From Myxococcus fulvus (lineage in GTDB: Bacteria > Myxococcota > Myxococcia > Myxococcales > Myxococcaceae), in the NCBI RefSeq assembly GCF_900111765.1, contig NZ_FOIB01000002.1, positions 1,054,001 through 1,118,000 of the forward strand: DNA of 64,000 nt, read 5' to 3'. The notes beneath the pieces are model-generated. The model ran no database searches, was not told the origin of the DNA, and saw nothing but the letters and a program-made list of their open reading frames with translations. Below are positions 43,779 through 54,806 of this stretch, piece after piece. Both the position numbers and the translations under genes were made by a program. How positions within the stretch are numbered: the first letter of the stretch is position 1; every line of letters starts with the position of its first letter.

Positions 43779-44138
43779 CTACTTCTTCGGGTCCTCGGGC
43801 GGGTCCGTCGTCACGTCCAGGCCGCCCTTCTTCGTCTCCGCGTTGGAGCCGATGAAGCTCGCGGCCTGGGACGGCGGGGGCGCGGGAACCTGGACGTCGA
43901 AGGCGTAGAATCGCTTGAGGCACGTCTGCGTCACATGCTGGTCGCTCTCCTGGGCGAGCGGATTGGAGGTGTCCAGGGTGAAGGAGCCCGGCCCCGTGAG
44001 GCAGGTGGTCCCATCCTTGAAAACCACCAGGGCGGAGCCGATGCCTTGCAGCTTGAACTCCACCTCCTCGCCGTGCTTCACGATGTTCGAAGGGCTGTAG
44101 ATGATGTCGTCGGACGTGATGGTGACGGTGACAGTCAT
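43779..44138 (-). CDS. Small beta-rich protein, 119 aa (possible DP-EP family)
   Basis: 119 residues from the ATG complementary to 44136-44138. AAGGAG lies nine bases upstream, and an earlier in-frame start gives a non-conserved leader. There is no signal peptide. Alternating hydrophobic residues suggest a small beta sandwich (V-T-V-T-I-T, V-E-F-K-L-Q, A-L-V-V-F-K), with two Cys (in T-T-C-L and T-Q-T-C). The C-terminus L-D-V-T-T-D-P-P-E-D-P recalls the DP-EP family, a tentative link. Function unknown. Its upstream region carries a sigma-54-type promoter and two TGACACGTC-like sites, and the next gene upstream is an EBP, so it is a likely target of that regulator. Confidence 0.75.
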   Translation of the reverse strand: MTVTVTITSDDIIYSPSNIVKHGEEVEFKLQGIGSALVVFKDGTTCLTGPGSFTLDTSNPLAQESDQHVTQTCLKRFYAFDVQVPAPPPSQAASFIGSNAETKKGGLDVTTDPPEDPKK

Positions 44139-44183
44139 GGGCCGTGACTCCTTCCGGGTTGGAACCGCAGACGCGGTGTGGAT

Positions 44184-44199
44184 TGCAGGCACCGTACCA
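44184..44199 (-). promoter_or_regulatory. Candidate sigma-54 promoter of the 119-aa gene
   Basis: Read on the minus strand: TGGTAC-GGTGC-CTGCA. GG and GC are exactly 10 bases apart, with one mismatch in each element. The predicted start is near 44174, about 36 bases before the start codon. Confidence 0.5.
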
Positions 44200-44272
44200 G
44201 AGGCGGCCGACGTGCCCGTCCCTCGGAGCGGGTGTTTCACGTGTTCACGGCGCGCGCACGCGGACGCGTCAA

Positions 44273-44303
44273 CGACGTGTCATCCCCCGGGACTGACGTG
44301 TCC
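44273..44303. promoter_or_regulatory. Pair of TGACACGTC-like sites upstream of the 119-aa gene
   Basis: Minus-strand reading gives TGACACGTCG (44273-44282) and GGACACGTCA (44294-44303), centred 21 bp apart (two helical turns). They lie about 75-105 bp upstream of the -24 element, a usual enhancer position, and each differs at one base from the sites at 33498-33548. Confidence 0.45.
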
Positions 44304-44310
44304 GGGGTGA

Positions 44311-45930
<1,620 letters not shown>

Positions 45931-46111
45931 GGGGCTGAGTTCGGTTTACAGGCGCTTCCAACCTATCAGCCTACACCGGCTCGACAGGGGTTGTTCGCCT
46001 GGACCGCATCCAACGGACAACCCGACGCCCGCCTGCCCCGGACCTCCCGCCGCGCCACCTCATTCCAGGGAGACTGGAAGAGGACCGGCGCGGGCCGGGA
46101 GCGTCTCCCCT

Positions 46112-46136
46112 ACGCGGTGGAGGTCATCCACCGCGT
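46112..46136 (-). terminator. Hairpin downstream of infC
   Basis: A perfect 10-bp stem (ACGCGGTGGA paired with TCCACCGCGT) with loop GGTCA lies 14 bp past the infC stop on the minus strand. It lacks a T tract. Confidence 0.5.
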
Positions 46137-46150
46137 GCGGGGCGTCTTCT

Positions 46151-46918
<768 letters not shown>

Positions 46919-46921
<3 letters not shown>

Positions 46922-46933
46922 GTTGCGCTCCTT
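46919..46933 (-). promoter_or_regulatory. infC: infC ribosome binding site with non-canonical ATT start
   Basis: Minus strand: AAGGAG (complement 46928-46933), six bases CGCAAC, then ATT (complement 46919-46921). The nearest standard start in frame, a TTG complementary to 46958-46960, has no ribosome binding site and would add 13 non-conserved residues. Confidence 0.85.
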
Positions 46934-47139
46934 CGAAGGGGTGTAGGACCTGCTACCCAAGGGTGTGGCAGGTCGCGAAGTTACGGCATGGCTCGGGTGA
47001 ACCGAACCTCGAATCTAATCGCTCCCTTGCCCGGTGAGAAAGGGAGCTGGCGGGGTGAACACGCCCCCGGGGCGAGGACTAGCCCACCGGCGGACATAAC
47101 ACCAGGGGCCCCCGCCATGCCCTGGAATCCCACGCGGGG

Positions 47140-47700
47140 TCAGCCAATGGACGGAGCCCCACGGCGGCGGGCCCGCCACTCCTCGCGGCTCTGGCCCCAC
47201 AGCTCCACCGTGGCGGCCTCGAAGGGGGCGGGGAGCCGGCCGGGCCCCCTCAGGCGCGAGCCCAGCCGGAGCGCCACCTGTTGGGAGGGCGTGTTCTCCG
47301 GGGCGATGGAGTGGATGATGTCCGTCCAGCCCAGGTGGTCCACGGCCCAGTCCATGGCGGCGCTGGCGGCCTCGGTGGCGTAGCCACGGCCCCACGTCTC
47401 CTTCAGCAGGGACCAGCCGACCTCGGTGCCGGGCCAGCCTTCGGGGCACCAGGGCCCCACCCGGCCAATCCACCGGCCCGTGGAGCGCTCCAGGACGGAG
47501 AACATGGAGAAGCCCTGGAGGGCCCAGCCGCCGGCCATCCCGCACATGCCGCGCCAGACGACGGAGCGCGGCTGCACCCCGCCGATGTGCCGCGCCGAGT
47601 CCGGGTCGGACATCAGGGCGACGAAGCCCTCGAAGTCCTCGAGCGCCATGGGGCGCAGGATGAGGCGCGCGGTTTCAATCCTCGGTCCGGGTGCTTGCAT
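47140..47700 (-). CDS. GNAT-family N-acetyltransferase (RimJ/RimL type)
   Basis: 186 residues from the ATG complementary to 47698-47700, with GAGGG five bases upstream. The opening I-E-T-A-R-L-I-L-R-P is the usual first strand of RimJ/RimL-type acetyltransferases. The acetyl-CoA loop is present in slightly altered form (W-G-R-G-Y-A-T-E-A). I-A-P-E-N-T-P-S-Q-Q-V-A corresponds to the conserved N-x-x-S motif. It should transfer an acetyl group to an amine of a protein or small molecule, substrate unknown. It is divergent from the nitronate monooxygenase gene. Confidence 0.88.
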   Translation of the reverse strand: MQAPGPRIETARLILRPMALEDFEGFVALMSDPDSARHIGGVQPRSVVWRGMCGMAGGWALQGFSMFSVLERSTGRWIGRVGPWCPEGWPGTEVGWSLLKETWGRGYATEAASAAMDWAVDHLGWTDIIHSIAPENTPSQQVALRLGSRLRGPGRLPAPFEAATVELWGQSREEWRARRRGAPSIG

Positions 47701-47899
47701 GGTGTCCCTCACGAAGAGCCAAGGCGCGGGAGGGTGGCACCCGCCCTCCACCAGGGCAAGCGCCCTGACGGCGTGCTCCCACAAGGCGGGCTTCTTCGCG
47801 CCTTTATCGGAAAGGGGGCCTGGCCGGTCGTCCGCCCGGACATCGCGGGGGCCCCTCGCTACGACACGGCCCCTGGAACGACGACGGGGGCTTTTCCAA

Positions 47900-48985
47900 A
47901 TGTGGACCGATACGCGCGTGGCACGGAAGCTGGGGACCCGGCTCCCCCTGGTGCAGGGGCCGTTTGGCGGAGGGATGTCCTCGACGCGGCTGGCGGCGGC
48001 CGTGTCCGAGGCGGGAGGGCTCGGCTCGTTCGGCGCCCACCACCTGAGCGCCGAGAACATCGAGGCCACCGTCCGCGAGCTGCGGGGGCTCACCTCGCGC
48101 CCGTTCGCCATCAACCTGTGGGTGCCGCTGGAGGGTGAGAAGGCGCTGCGCCCGACGCCCGCGGAGTTCCAGGCGGCCGTCGACCGGCTGGGGCCCTGGT
48201 ACGACGAGCTGGGCCTGGCGCGCCCCACGTACCCGGGCGCGTTCTCCCAGGACTACGAGGCGCAGGTGGAGGCGGTGCTCGCGCTCAAGCCGCCGGTGTT
48301 CAGCTTCATCTTCGGCATCCCCTCGGCGCGGGTGCTGGAGGCGTGCCGGGCGGCGGGCATCCTCACGGCGGGCACCGCGACGAACGTGGACGAGGGGCTG
48401 GCGCTGGAGGCGGCGGGGGTGGACCTCATCGTCGCCTCGGGCAGTGAGGCGGGAGGCCACCGGGCCTCGTTCCTCCGACCGGCGGAGGAGTCTCCGGCGA
48501 CGACGGCGCTGGTGCCCCAGCTGGCGGACCGGGTGAAGACGCCGCTCATCGCCTCGGGTGGCATCGCGGATGGGCGGACGGTGGCCACGGCGCTGGCGCT
48601 GGGGGCCGAGGGCGTGCAGGTGGGCACGGCCTTCCTCGCGTGCGAGGAGTCCAACGCGAGCGACGTCTACCGGCAGGCGCTGCGCCAGGAGTCCGCGCGG
48701 GGCACGGTGCTCACGCGTGTGTTCTCCGGACGCTACGCGCGCGGCATCAAGAATCGCTTCCTGCGGGAGATGACGCCGCACGAGCGGGAGGTGCCGCCCT
48801 ACCCCGTCCAGAACTGGCTCACCCAGCCGCTGCGCCAGGCGGCGGCCCGGCAGGGACGCGAGGATTTGCTCTCGCTGTGGGCGGGCCAGAACGCGCCCCT
48901 CATCCGGCACACGCGCGCCTCCGCGCTGGTCACCTTCCTCGAGGAGGACACCACGCGCGTGCTGGGCCGGCTCGCGGCGCTCTGA
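47900..48985 (+). CDS. Nitronate monooxygenase-family flavoprotein
   Basis: 361 residues from the ATG at 47900. A TIM-barrel FMN enzyme: Q-G-P-F-G-G-G-M-S, G-G-L-G-S-F-G, A-I-N-L-W, A-S-G-S-E-A-G-G-H-R, and the FMN phosphate site A-S-G-G-I-A-D-G-R and G-A-E-G-V-Q-V-G-T-A-F. The motif set matches class I nitronate monooxygenases (old 2-nitropropane dioxygenase) and related enoyl-reductase-like proteins. It probably oxidises alkyl nitronates, or acts as a general FMN oxidoreductase. Cytoplasmic. An FMN enzyme with no obvious pathway partner here. Confidence 0.88.
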   Translation: MWTDTRVARKLGTRLPLVQGPFGGGMSSTRLAAAVSEAGGLGSFGAHHLSAENIEATVRELRGLTSRPFAINLWVPLEGEKALRPTPAEFQAAVDRLGPWYDELGLARPTYPGAFSQDYEAQVEAVLALKPPVFSFIFGIPSARVLEACRAAGILTAGTATNVDEGLALEAAGVDLIVASGSEAGGHRASFLRPAEESPATTALVPQLADRVKTPLIASGGIADGRTVATALALGAEGVQVGTAFLACEESNASDVYRQALRQESARGTVLTRVFSGRYARGIKNRFLREMTPHEREVPPYPVQNWLTQPLRQAAARQGREDLLSLWAGQNAPLIRHTRASALVTFLEEDTTRVLGRLAAL

Positions 48986-49050
48986 GCTGGAGCGCTCCGC
49001 CGCCCGCCTCGCCTTGACGGGGCGGGAAGTCCCGTGCTCAAGCACCGTCC

Positions 49051-50808
49051 ATGTCGGACGCGAGTGACTCCAGCACCGCCCTGCCTCCCGCCGCCCCGGC
49101 GTCCTCGCGCCGACACCCCTTCGTCCGGTGGTGCGACGAGCAGCAGGGGCCGCTGCTGGCAGCGCTCGCGGGGTTGCTCACGTTCCTGGCGACCCTCGGC
49201 GCCGGAGCGCTCCAGCCTGGCAAAATCGGCTGGCTCATCCGCGACGACTTCAGCCAGCACCTGATGGGGTGGCTCTACTTCCGGCAGGCCCCGCTGGGCT
49301 TCCCGCTGGGGTCGACGCCCAATTACATCCATCCGCTGGGGACCTCGCTCGGGTACACGGATTCGATGCCCTGGGTGGGCCTGTTGCTGCGGCCCCTCTC
49401 CCCGCTGCTGCCCACGACCTTCCAGTACGTCGGCCCGTGGCTGTGCCTGTGTCTCATGCTGCAGGGCGCGGCGGCGGCCTGGGTCGCCCAGCGCCTGGGC
49501 GCCTCCAAGCAGCAGCAGGCGTGTGTCGGCGCGCTGCTGGTGCTGTCCCCCACGCTGCTGTCGCGGATGGCCTTGTCGCACGTCGCGCTGTGCACCCACT
49601 GGCCGCTGGTCCTGCTCGTGGGGCTGCACCTCATCCCCCAGTCCGACGCGCGCGCGGCACGACAGGCCCTCTGGCTCGCGCTGGCGCTCTGCGTGTTCAC
49701 CGCGGGCATCCACCCCGTCATCGCGGTGATGACGCTGCCGCTCGCCATCTCCCTCTGCGTGCGCACGGCGCTGGAGCGGCAGCTGCCCGTGAAGGTCCCG
49801 CTGCTCGCGGCCGTGGCGTGTGTCGCGGCCATGCTGGGGCTCTTCTTCGTGTTCGGCTACCTGGGCACCCGGACCCCGGTGGGCGCGGGCGGCTTCGGCG
49901 AGTTCTCCGCGGACCTCAACACGCTCTTCAACCCGCACGGCCATCACTACAACTGGTCGCGCCTGCTGCCCTTGTTGCCCCGGCTCGGCGGACAGTACGA
50001 GGGGTTCGGCTACCTCGGCGCCGGAGGGCTGCTCGGGGCCCTGCTCGCGGCCGTCCTGCTCGCGCGAAAGCCGACGCCGCACCTCGCGCTGTGGCGACGC
50101 TGGCTCCCCGTGAGCGTCCTGTCGGTGGGGCTCGCCTTCTTCGCCCTGTCCTGGCGGGTGACCTTCCTGGGCGAGGACGTCGCCGACCTGTCGGCGCTCT
50201 ACCGGCCCGTGCTGCCGTGGGTCGAGGCCTTCCGCTCCTCGGGGCGCTTCATCTGGCCGCTGTACTACCTGGTGCTCCTGGGCGGCGCGCTGGTGCTCGC
50301 GCGGAGGCTGAGCCCTTCACGCGCCACCCTGCTCGCGGGCCTGCTGCTCGGCCTCCAGGTGATGGACCTGAACCTGGGCGACGGGCGACAGGCGAACCAG
50401 GGCGCGGGCCGCTGGGGCACACCCCCCTCCCCCGAGCTCACCTCGGCGGCGAAGGGACGCGAGCACCTGGTCCTCTATCCGCCGCAGATGCATGACAGCT
50501 CGGGCCGGGGCTGCCGCGCGGGCCCGATGGACTACCACCGGTGGGCCTATCGCGCGTACCTGCTCGGCCTCACCTTCAACAGCGGCTACGTGACCCGGCT
50601 CGACGACGCGCGCGCCCAGCAATACTGCCTGGGCCTGGACGCGGACATCGCGGCGGGCCGGTTGGACTCGCGCACCGTCTACCTGTCCATCCCGGCACGC
50701 GTGGCTCAGCTCCAGCGAATCCCGGGCACGCGCTGCACGCCCGAGGACGGCCTGTGGATGTGCGTCCACGACACGCCCTCGGACGCGGCGCCCGTGACGG
50801 GCCGCTGA
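49051..50808 (+). CDS. DUF6311-type polytopic membrane protein
   Basis: 585 residues. About 10-11 membrane segments begin near residue 35. The first periplasmic loop holds D-D-F-S-Q-H-L-M-G-W and Y-I-H-P-L-G-T-S-L-G-Y-T-D-S (acidic and aromatic residues typical of GT-C glycosyltransferase-like proteins). A soluble C-terminal domain of about 130 residues contains several Cys. The layout fits DUF6311 proteins, thought to be GT-C enzymes transferring sugar from a lipid carrier. The final soluble region is probably periplasmic. It ends 4 bp before the convergent bestrophin-like gene. Confidence 0.75.
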   Translation: MSDASDSSTALPPAAPASSRRHPFVRWCDEQQGPLLAALAGLLTFLATLGAGALQPGKIGWLIRDDFSQHLMGWLYFRQAPLGFPLGSTPNYIHPLGTSLGYTDSMPWVGLLLRPLSPLLPTTFQYVGPWLCLCLMLQGAAAAWVAQRLGASKQQQACVGALLVLSPTLLSRMALSHVALCTHWPLVLLVGLHLIPQSDARAARQALWLALALCVFTAGIHPVIAVMTLPLAISLCVRTALERQLPVKVPLLAAVACVAAMLGLFFVFGYLGTRTPVGAGGFGEFSADLNTLFNPHGHHYNWSRLLPLLPRLGGQYEGFGYLGAGGLLGALLAAVLLARKPTPHLALWRRWLPVSVLSVGLAFFALSWRVTFLGEDVADLSALYRPVLPWVEAFRSSGRFIWPLYYLVLLGGALVLARRLSPSRATLLAGLLLGLQVMDLNLGDGRQANQGAGRWGTPPSPELTSAAKGREHLVLYPPQMHDSSGRGCRAGPMDYHRWAYRAYLLGLTFNSGYVTRLDDARAQQYCLGLDADIAAGRLDSRTVYLSIPARVAQLQRIPGTRCTPEDGLWMCVHDTPSDAAPVTGR

Positions 50809-50812
50809 GGGC

Positions 50813-51709
50813 TCACGTCGTCGGGGGCTGCGGCGTCGGCTGCGGCTGCGCGGGGACGATGGCCGTCAGGTTGGCGTAGATGGTGGAGCAGATGAGGTCC
50901 AGCGGCAGGTCGTTGTCGTCGTGGCCGAAGGGGTCCTCGATCTCGACGCCAATCTCCTCGATGCCGAAGAACACGTAAGCGACGCAGAACGTGGCCAGCA
51001 CCGTCAGCCCGCCCAGCGCGTCCAGCAGCGCGAAGGGCAGCGTGTAGCAATACACGAGCAGCGCGCGGCGCAGGTGCATCACATACGCGAAGGGGATGGG
51101 CGTCTTGCGGATGCGCTCACAGCCGCCGAGGTAGTCGAGGAGGAGCTGGACGTTCTGGTCCAGCTGCATCTGCACGTACTCGGAATAGCGCCCCTCGCGA
51201 CGGCCGGCGTCGAGCAGCGCGCTCAGCTTGCGCGTCACCGCGAAGGGCACGTGCTGGGCGCCCATCACCTGGGCCACCTCGTCCGCGGGCAGCTCCTGCG
51301 CCAGCGGGCCCAGCGACGCCTTGCCGCGCAGCGACGACGCGGAGGCGAAGGGGAAGGCCGCGGTCCACCGGAGGATGGCGGTGTAGAGGGCGGGCTGGTT
51401 CTGGAGGAAGACGCCCGAGGCGCGCGCCAGGTTGCGCGTCTCGTTGACGATGCCGCCCCAGAGCTTCCGGCCCTCCCAGAAGCGGTCGTAGGAGGAGTTG
51501 GTGCGGAAGACGAGCAGGAGGCTCAGCGAGATTCCGGCCAGCGTGTGCACCGTGGCGGGGATGCTCACCGAGCGGACGTGGGTGTGGAAGAGGGCGACGC
51601 CCAGGGACCACAGGACGCAGACCATGACTCGGGCCACGATTTCGCGGACCATCGAGCCCTTGAGGTAGTGGAAGTAACTCCACCAACGATGCGGGTCGTA
51701 CTCAACCAT
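50813..51709 (-). CDS. Bestrophin-like (RFP-TM) chloride channel family protein
   Basis: 298 residues from the ATG complementary to 51707-51709, which gives the usual opening M-V-E-Y-D-P-H-R-W-W. An earlier ATG at 51745 would add 12 residues. Four hydrophobic segments are visible, with F-R-T-N-S-S-Y-D-R-F-W-E-G-R-K-L-W after the second and G-V-E-I-E-D-P-F-G-H-D-D-N-D-L-P-L-D near the C-terminus, both conserved in bacterial bestrophins (UPF0187). It should form a pentameric anion channel in the inner membrane. It follows the beta-lactamase-fold gene by 73 bp on the same strand. Confidence 0.88.
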   Translation of the reverse strand: MVEYDPHRWWSYFHYLKGSMVREIVARVMVCVLWSLGVALFHTHVRSVSIPATVHTLAGISLSLLLVFRTNSSYDRFWEGRKLWGGIVNETRNLARASGVFLQNQPALYTAILRWTAAFPFASASSLRGKASLGPLAQELPADEVAQVMGAQHVPFAVTRKLSALLDAGRREGRYSEYVQMQLDQNVQLLLDYLGGCERIRKTPIPFAYVMHLRRALLVYCYTLPFALLDALGGLTVLATFCVAYVFFGIEEIGVEIEDPFGHDDNDLPLDLICSTIYANLTAIVPAQPQPTPQPPTT

Positions 51710-51782
51710 GGTGTCGGTGGGCGTAACCTGCCACGCCCTCGTCATGGGGCCGCAACCTTTTTCGGAAGGGGTGTCGCGCCAG

Positions 51783-52832
51783 CTACTCCGGCGGCTGGGC
51801 GATGAGGCGGGAGAGGAGCGCGAAGCCCGGCCCCTCCAGGGGCACGCGTCCCCGGAGTGCGGCGAGCAGCGACCACCCGTGGTCCGCCAGGAGCACCACG
51901 CCCGTGTCCGCCGTGGGGGCCAGGCCGATGAAGCCCACATAGCCCCCCATCACCGACGAGCACCACGCCACGGTGTGGCCCCTCACCTGCGAGAGCGACC
52001 AGCCCAGCCCCATGCGCACCTTGCCCGCCTCCGCGCGGGGAACCCAGGTCATCGCGAGCGCGCGCGCCAGGCCCGCGTCCTCGCGGCCGAGGCACGCGTC
52101 GAGGAACTTCAGCAGGTCGAGCGTCGTGGAGTGGAGCGCGCCGGCGCCGGGGAGCGCGGGGAAGGTCCACGCGGGCACGGGGCGGCCTCGCGCGGTGTGG
52201 CCTGGGAGGAGCCTGGGCGCCATCTCCTCCGTCACGCGCGCCGAGGTGTCGTTCATCTTCAGCGGCTTGAAGAGCCAGTCGCGGAGCGCGTGCCCGTAGT
52301 TGACGCCCGCGCGGCGTGAGAGCGCATGTCCCAGCACGCCCATGCCGAGCAGGGACTCGGAGAAGGGGCGCGGGGGTGGAGAGGCCGGGTGATAGCCGCG
52401 CAGGAAGTCGCCGAAGCGCTGGGCGGAGTAGTGGCCGAACGGGTCCTCCGGCCGCGACTCGGGCGCGTCCAGGTTGGGCGGCAGGTGGGGCATCCCGGAG
52501 GTGTGGGTGGCGAGCTGCTCCAGGGTGATGCGCCCCGCGTCGGCGTCGGGGAGGAGCGCGCGGGGAATCACCTCGCCGAGCGTCATGTCCAGCCGCGCCT
52601 GCCCCTTGTCCACGAGCAGGGCGAGCAGCGCGCCGGTGAAGACCTGCGTGAGGCCGCCCAGGCCGAAGACCGCCTCGTAGGCGGGAGCGTTGCCCATCTT
52701 CCGGTAGGTCTGGACATGGCCCTCACCGTGCCAGGTCACTCCGGCGCACAACGATGCCGAGCGGTAGCTCCGCACATAGCCGCGGGTCTCCTCCGCGATG
52801 AAGTCGACGGCGATGGACGGGGGTGGAGTCAC
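51783..52832 (-). CDS. Beta-lactamase-fold protein lacking catalytic residues
   Basis: 349 residues from a GTG with GAGGAG just upstream. The fold signals of the class C beta-lactamase/PBP4* family are clear (V-F-T-G-A-L-L-A, T-L-E-Q-L-A-T-H-T-S-G, F-K-P-L-K-M-N-D-T, G-A-G-A-L-H-S-T-T-L-D). The catalytic S-x-x-K is replaced by G-L-T-Q (60-63), the Y-x-N by F-S-E (157-159), and the K-T-G/H-x-G strand is altered (W-C-S-S-V-M). So it should have no serine hydrolase activity. There is no signal peptide. It could be a binding or regulatory pseudoenzyme. It is the first gene of a minus-strand pair with the bestrophin-like channel. Confidence 0.85.
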   Translation of the reverse strand: MTPPPSIAVDFIAEETRGYVRSYRSASLCAGVTWHGEGHVQTYRKMGNAPAYEAVFGLGGLTQVFTGALLALLVDKGQARLDMTLGEVIPRALLPDADAGRITLEQLATHTSGMPHLPPNLDAPESRPEDPFGHYSAQRFGDFLRGYHPASPPPRPFSESLLGMGVLGHALSRRAGVNYGHALRDWLFKPLKMNDTSARVTEEMAPRLLPGHTARGRPVPAWTFPALPGAGALHSTTLDLLKFLDACLGREDAGLARALAMTWVPRAEAGKVRMGLGWSLSQVRGHTVAWCSSVMGGYVGFIGLAPTADTGVVLLADHGWSLLAALRGRVPLEGPGFALLSRLIAQPPE

Positions 52833-52931
52833 AAGGCTCCTCTACACCAAGGACGCGGTGGTCCGCAGCGTCACTTCCCGGTTGCCCGGACGTGCGCGCC
52901 TGTCCATCGTGGGCGGCAAAGGAGATGGAGA

Positions 52932-53510
52932 ATGCTCGCAGGTCTCGCGGCGGATGGAACGTATGCGGCAGGGGCTCGCCACACGATGGACGTGAGCGCG
53001 GAGGACGCCTGGAGGAACTGGGCGGAGGGCGCGGGCCTGGGGCGCTGGCTCTCTTCTCCGCGCACGGCGCTGAAGGAAGGTGAGCGGACGACGCTGAAGG
53101 ATGGGACGGAGGTCCTGGCGGTCCGGGTGCGTCCGCCAGCCCTGCTGCGCATCCGCCTGACACGCGCGGACTGGCCGCGACCGAGGACCGCGCAGCTCCG
53201 CGTCCTCCCCGCCGCGAGGGGAAACACCGTCGCGCTGCACATGGAGGGGCTCCCCGACGCGGCGTCACGCGCCGGGTATATCCAACAGTGGAAGAAGGCG
53301 CTGAGCGGCCTGGAGACGACGCCCGCGAAGAAGTCGGCGCCGAAGAAGACTGGCGCCAAGGCGACCTCGAAGCAGAAGACCGGCGCCAGGAAGGCCCCAG
53401 CGAAGAAGGCCAGCGCTCGCAAAGTGGCTACGAAGAAGACCGGCGCGAAGGCGACCTCGAAACAGAAGGCAAGCGCCAGGAAGACCCCGCTGAAGAAGGC
53501 GAGCACCTGA
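52932..53510 (+). CDS. START/AHSA1-like protein with histone-H1-like tail
   Basis: 192 residues from the ATG at 52932, with GGAG twice just upstream. Residues 15-120 look like a divergent SRPBCC (START-like) domain: V-S-A-E-D-A-W-R-N-W, T-L-K-D-G-T-E-V, I-R-L-T-R-A-D-W, and a closing helix with W-K-K-A-L. The last 70 residues are about one third Lys, with Ala, Thr and Ser, in repeats of A-K-K-T-G-A-K-A-T-S-K-Q-K and A-P-A-K-K-A type, as in eukaryotic histone H1. It should bind DNA or RNA non-specifically. Similar Lys-rich tails occur on several myxobacterial proteins. Confidence 0.8.
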   Translation: MLAGLAADGTYAAGARHTMDVSAEDAWRNWAEGAGLGRWLSSPRTALKEGERTTLKDGTEVLAVRVRPPALLRIRLTRADWPRPRTAQLRVLPAARGNTVALHMEGLPDAASRAGYIQQWKKALSGLETTPAKKSAPKKTGAKATSKQKTGARKAPAKKASARKVATKKTGAKATSKQKASARKTPLKKAST

Positions 53511-53588
53511 GCCGCTCCCCTGAACGACACGGGGCCACGACCCATGCGAAGAGGAAGGTCCCGGGAAGAAGCGAACCTCACACTCACC

Positions 53589-54011
53589 TCACCTCCCTAG
53601 CTTGAGCGTCACGCTCGCGGTGTCCTGCTCCCGTCCCGCGAGCGTGAAGCGCAGCTCCCACGTCCCCGGCATGAACAGGTCGAGCTCCGACACCTCGAAC
53701 ACCCCATCCGAGCGGGACGTGACTCGCGGCTTCTCCTCGATGCCATGTCCCATGGATGGCATCCACGGCTGCACGCGCAGCTCCAGTCCCTGAGCGAGCT
53801 TCCCGTTCGCCGCATCCGAGACGCGCACGGTGAAGCGCTGCGGCCCGCGCTTCAACGGCGTCGTGGTGGACAGCACCTTCACATGCCACCGCCCGGAGGC
53901 ACTCTGCGTCATCGCCACCACGGACTCCGTGGTGCTCGCCTCGGCCTGCGCTCGCGGCGTCGCGAACGCCGGCGCCCCCGACAACATCATCCACACGACC
54001 CATGTCCTCAC
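53589..54011 (-). CDS. Periplasmic YtkA-like protein
   Basis: 140 residues from a GTG complementary to 54009-54011, with GGAG seven bases upstream. A Sec signal (W-V-V-W-M-M-L-S-G-A-P-A-F-A) starts at once. The domain from about residue 50 to the end has F-T-V-R-V, W-M-P-S-M-G-H-G-I and W-E-L-R-F-T-L, typical of the YtkA/FixH-like group linked to copper delivery and oxidase assembly. His and Met residues in P-S-M-G-H-G could bind copper. It is divergent from the two Sco1-type genes, which supports a copper/oxidase role. Confidence 0.8.
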   Translation of the reverse strand: MRTWVVWMMLSGAPAFATPRAQAEASTTESVVAMTQSASGRWHVKVLSTTTPLKRGPQRFTVRVSDAANGKLAQGLELRVQPWMPSMGHGIEEKPRVTSRSDGVFEVSELDLFMPGTWELRFTLAGREQDTASVTLKLGR

Positions 54012-54176
54012 GTCGGCTCTCCATGGACGCGTGTCATCATCACGCCCCACGGTGACTGTAGCCAGACAGGTCCGCTGTCCCCTTGCGACATGTTGCCGCA
54101 ACCAGGCATGCGCCCGCCTCCTGCGACAATTCACCGCGTTCGTCGCGACGAGGCTTGAGTCAATGTCACCGGCACG

Positions 54177-54806
54177 ATGTCCGCGCCCGCTCATCCGTCG
54201 ACGCATCGTCGCCCGTCCTCGGCGATGCTCTGGTTCCTCACGCTGCTGGAGTGGCTGGGCATCCTCCTCTTCGTGCTGACGTGCGCCGCGCTCGTCGGCG
54301 TCGTCGGGAAGACGCTACACGAAGGACGTCCGGCGACGACCCATTCAGCCGTGCTCCCCGACTACGGCCCCCTGCCCGCCTTCGCGCTGAGGGACGACGC
54401 GGGCCACCCGCTCGAGAACAGACACCTCCGAGGCCGCGTCACCCTGCTCCACTTCCTCTCCGCGTCCGACCACCCACCCGCCGGCCTGCTCGCGGTGCAC
54501 GCGGACCTGGAAGCCTCCGGGCTCGGCGTGGACGTCCTCCTCGTCACGCGGGATGAACCCTCCGAGCACCTTCCCCATCCCCTGCCGCGTGGCTGGCGCA
54601 GACTGTGGCGGGGAGACGCGCTGGAGCAGGCGATGCGCGCGGTGACGCGGGGACATCCCGGCGAGGACGCCACGTCCCTGCTGCTCCTGGTGGACCCCCT
54701 GGGCTCCGTGCGCGGCATCTACACGAACGCCCTCACCCAACCCGAAACCGCTCGTCAGGTGGAGGAGGACGCTCGATGCCTCGACACCTGCGGGCTCCAG
54801 CACTGA
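54177..54806 (+). CDS. Sco1/thioredoxin-like protein without the Cys pair
   Basis: 209 residues with one N-terminal membrane segment (about 20-40) and a periplasmic thioredoxin-fold domain. It is a clear paralogue of the next protein: P-D-Y-G-P-L-P-A-F-A-L matches P-D-F-G-P-L-P-H-F-E-L. The copper-binding C-x-x-x-C position is replaced by S-A-S-D-H-P-P. The only Cys residues are one in the membrane segment and two near the C-terminus (C-L-D-T-C). It cannot bind copper in the Sco1 manner, so it may have changed role or bind through other residues. It overlaps the start of the next gene by 31 bp. Confidence 0.75.
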   Translation: MSAPAHPSTHRRPSSAMLWFLTLLEWLGILLFVLTCAALVGVVGKTLHEGRPATTHSAVLPDYGPLPAFALRDDAGHPLENRHLRGRVTLLHFLSASDHPPAGLLAVHADLEASGLGVDVLLVTRDEPSEHLPHPLPRGWRRLWRGDALEQAMRAVTRGHPGEDATSLLLLVDPLGSVRGIYTNALTQPETARQVEEDARCLDTCGLQH

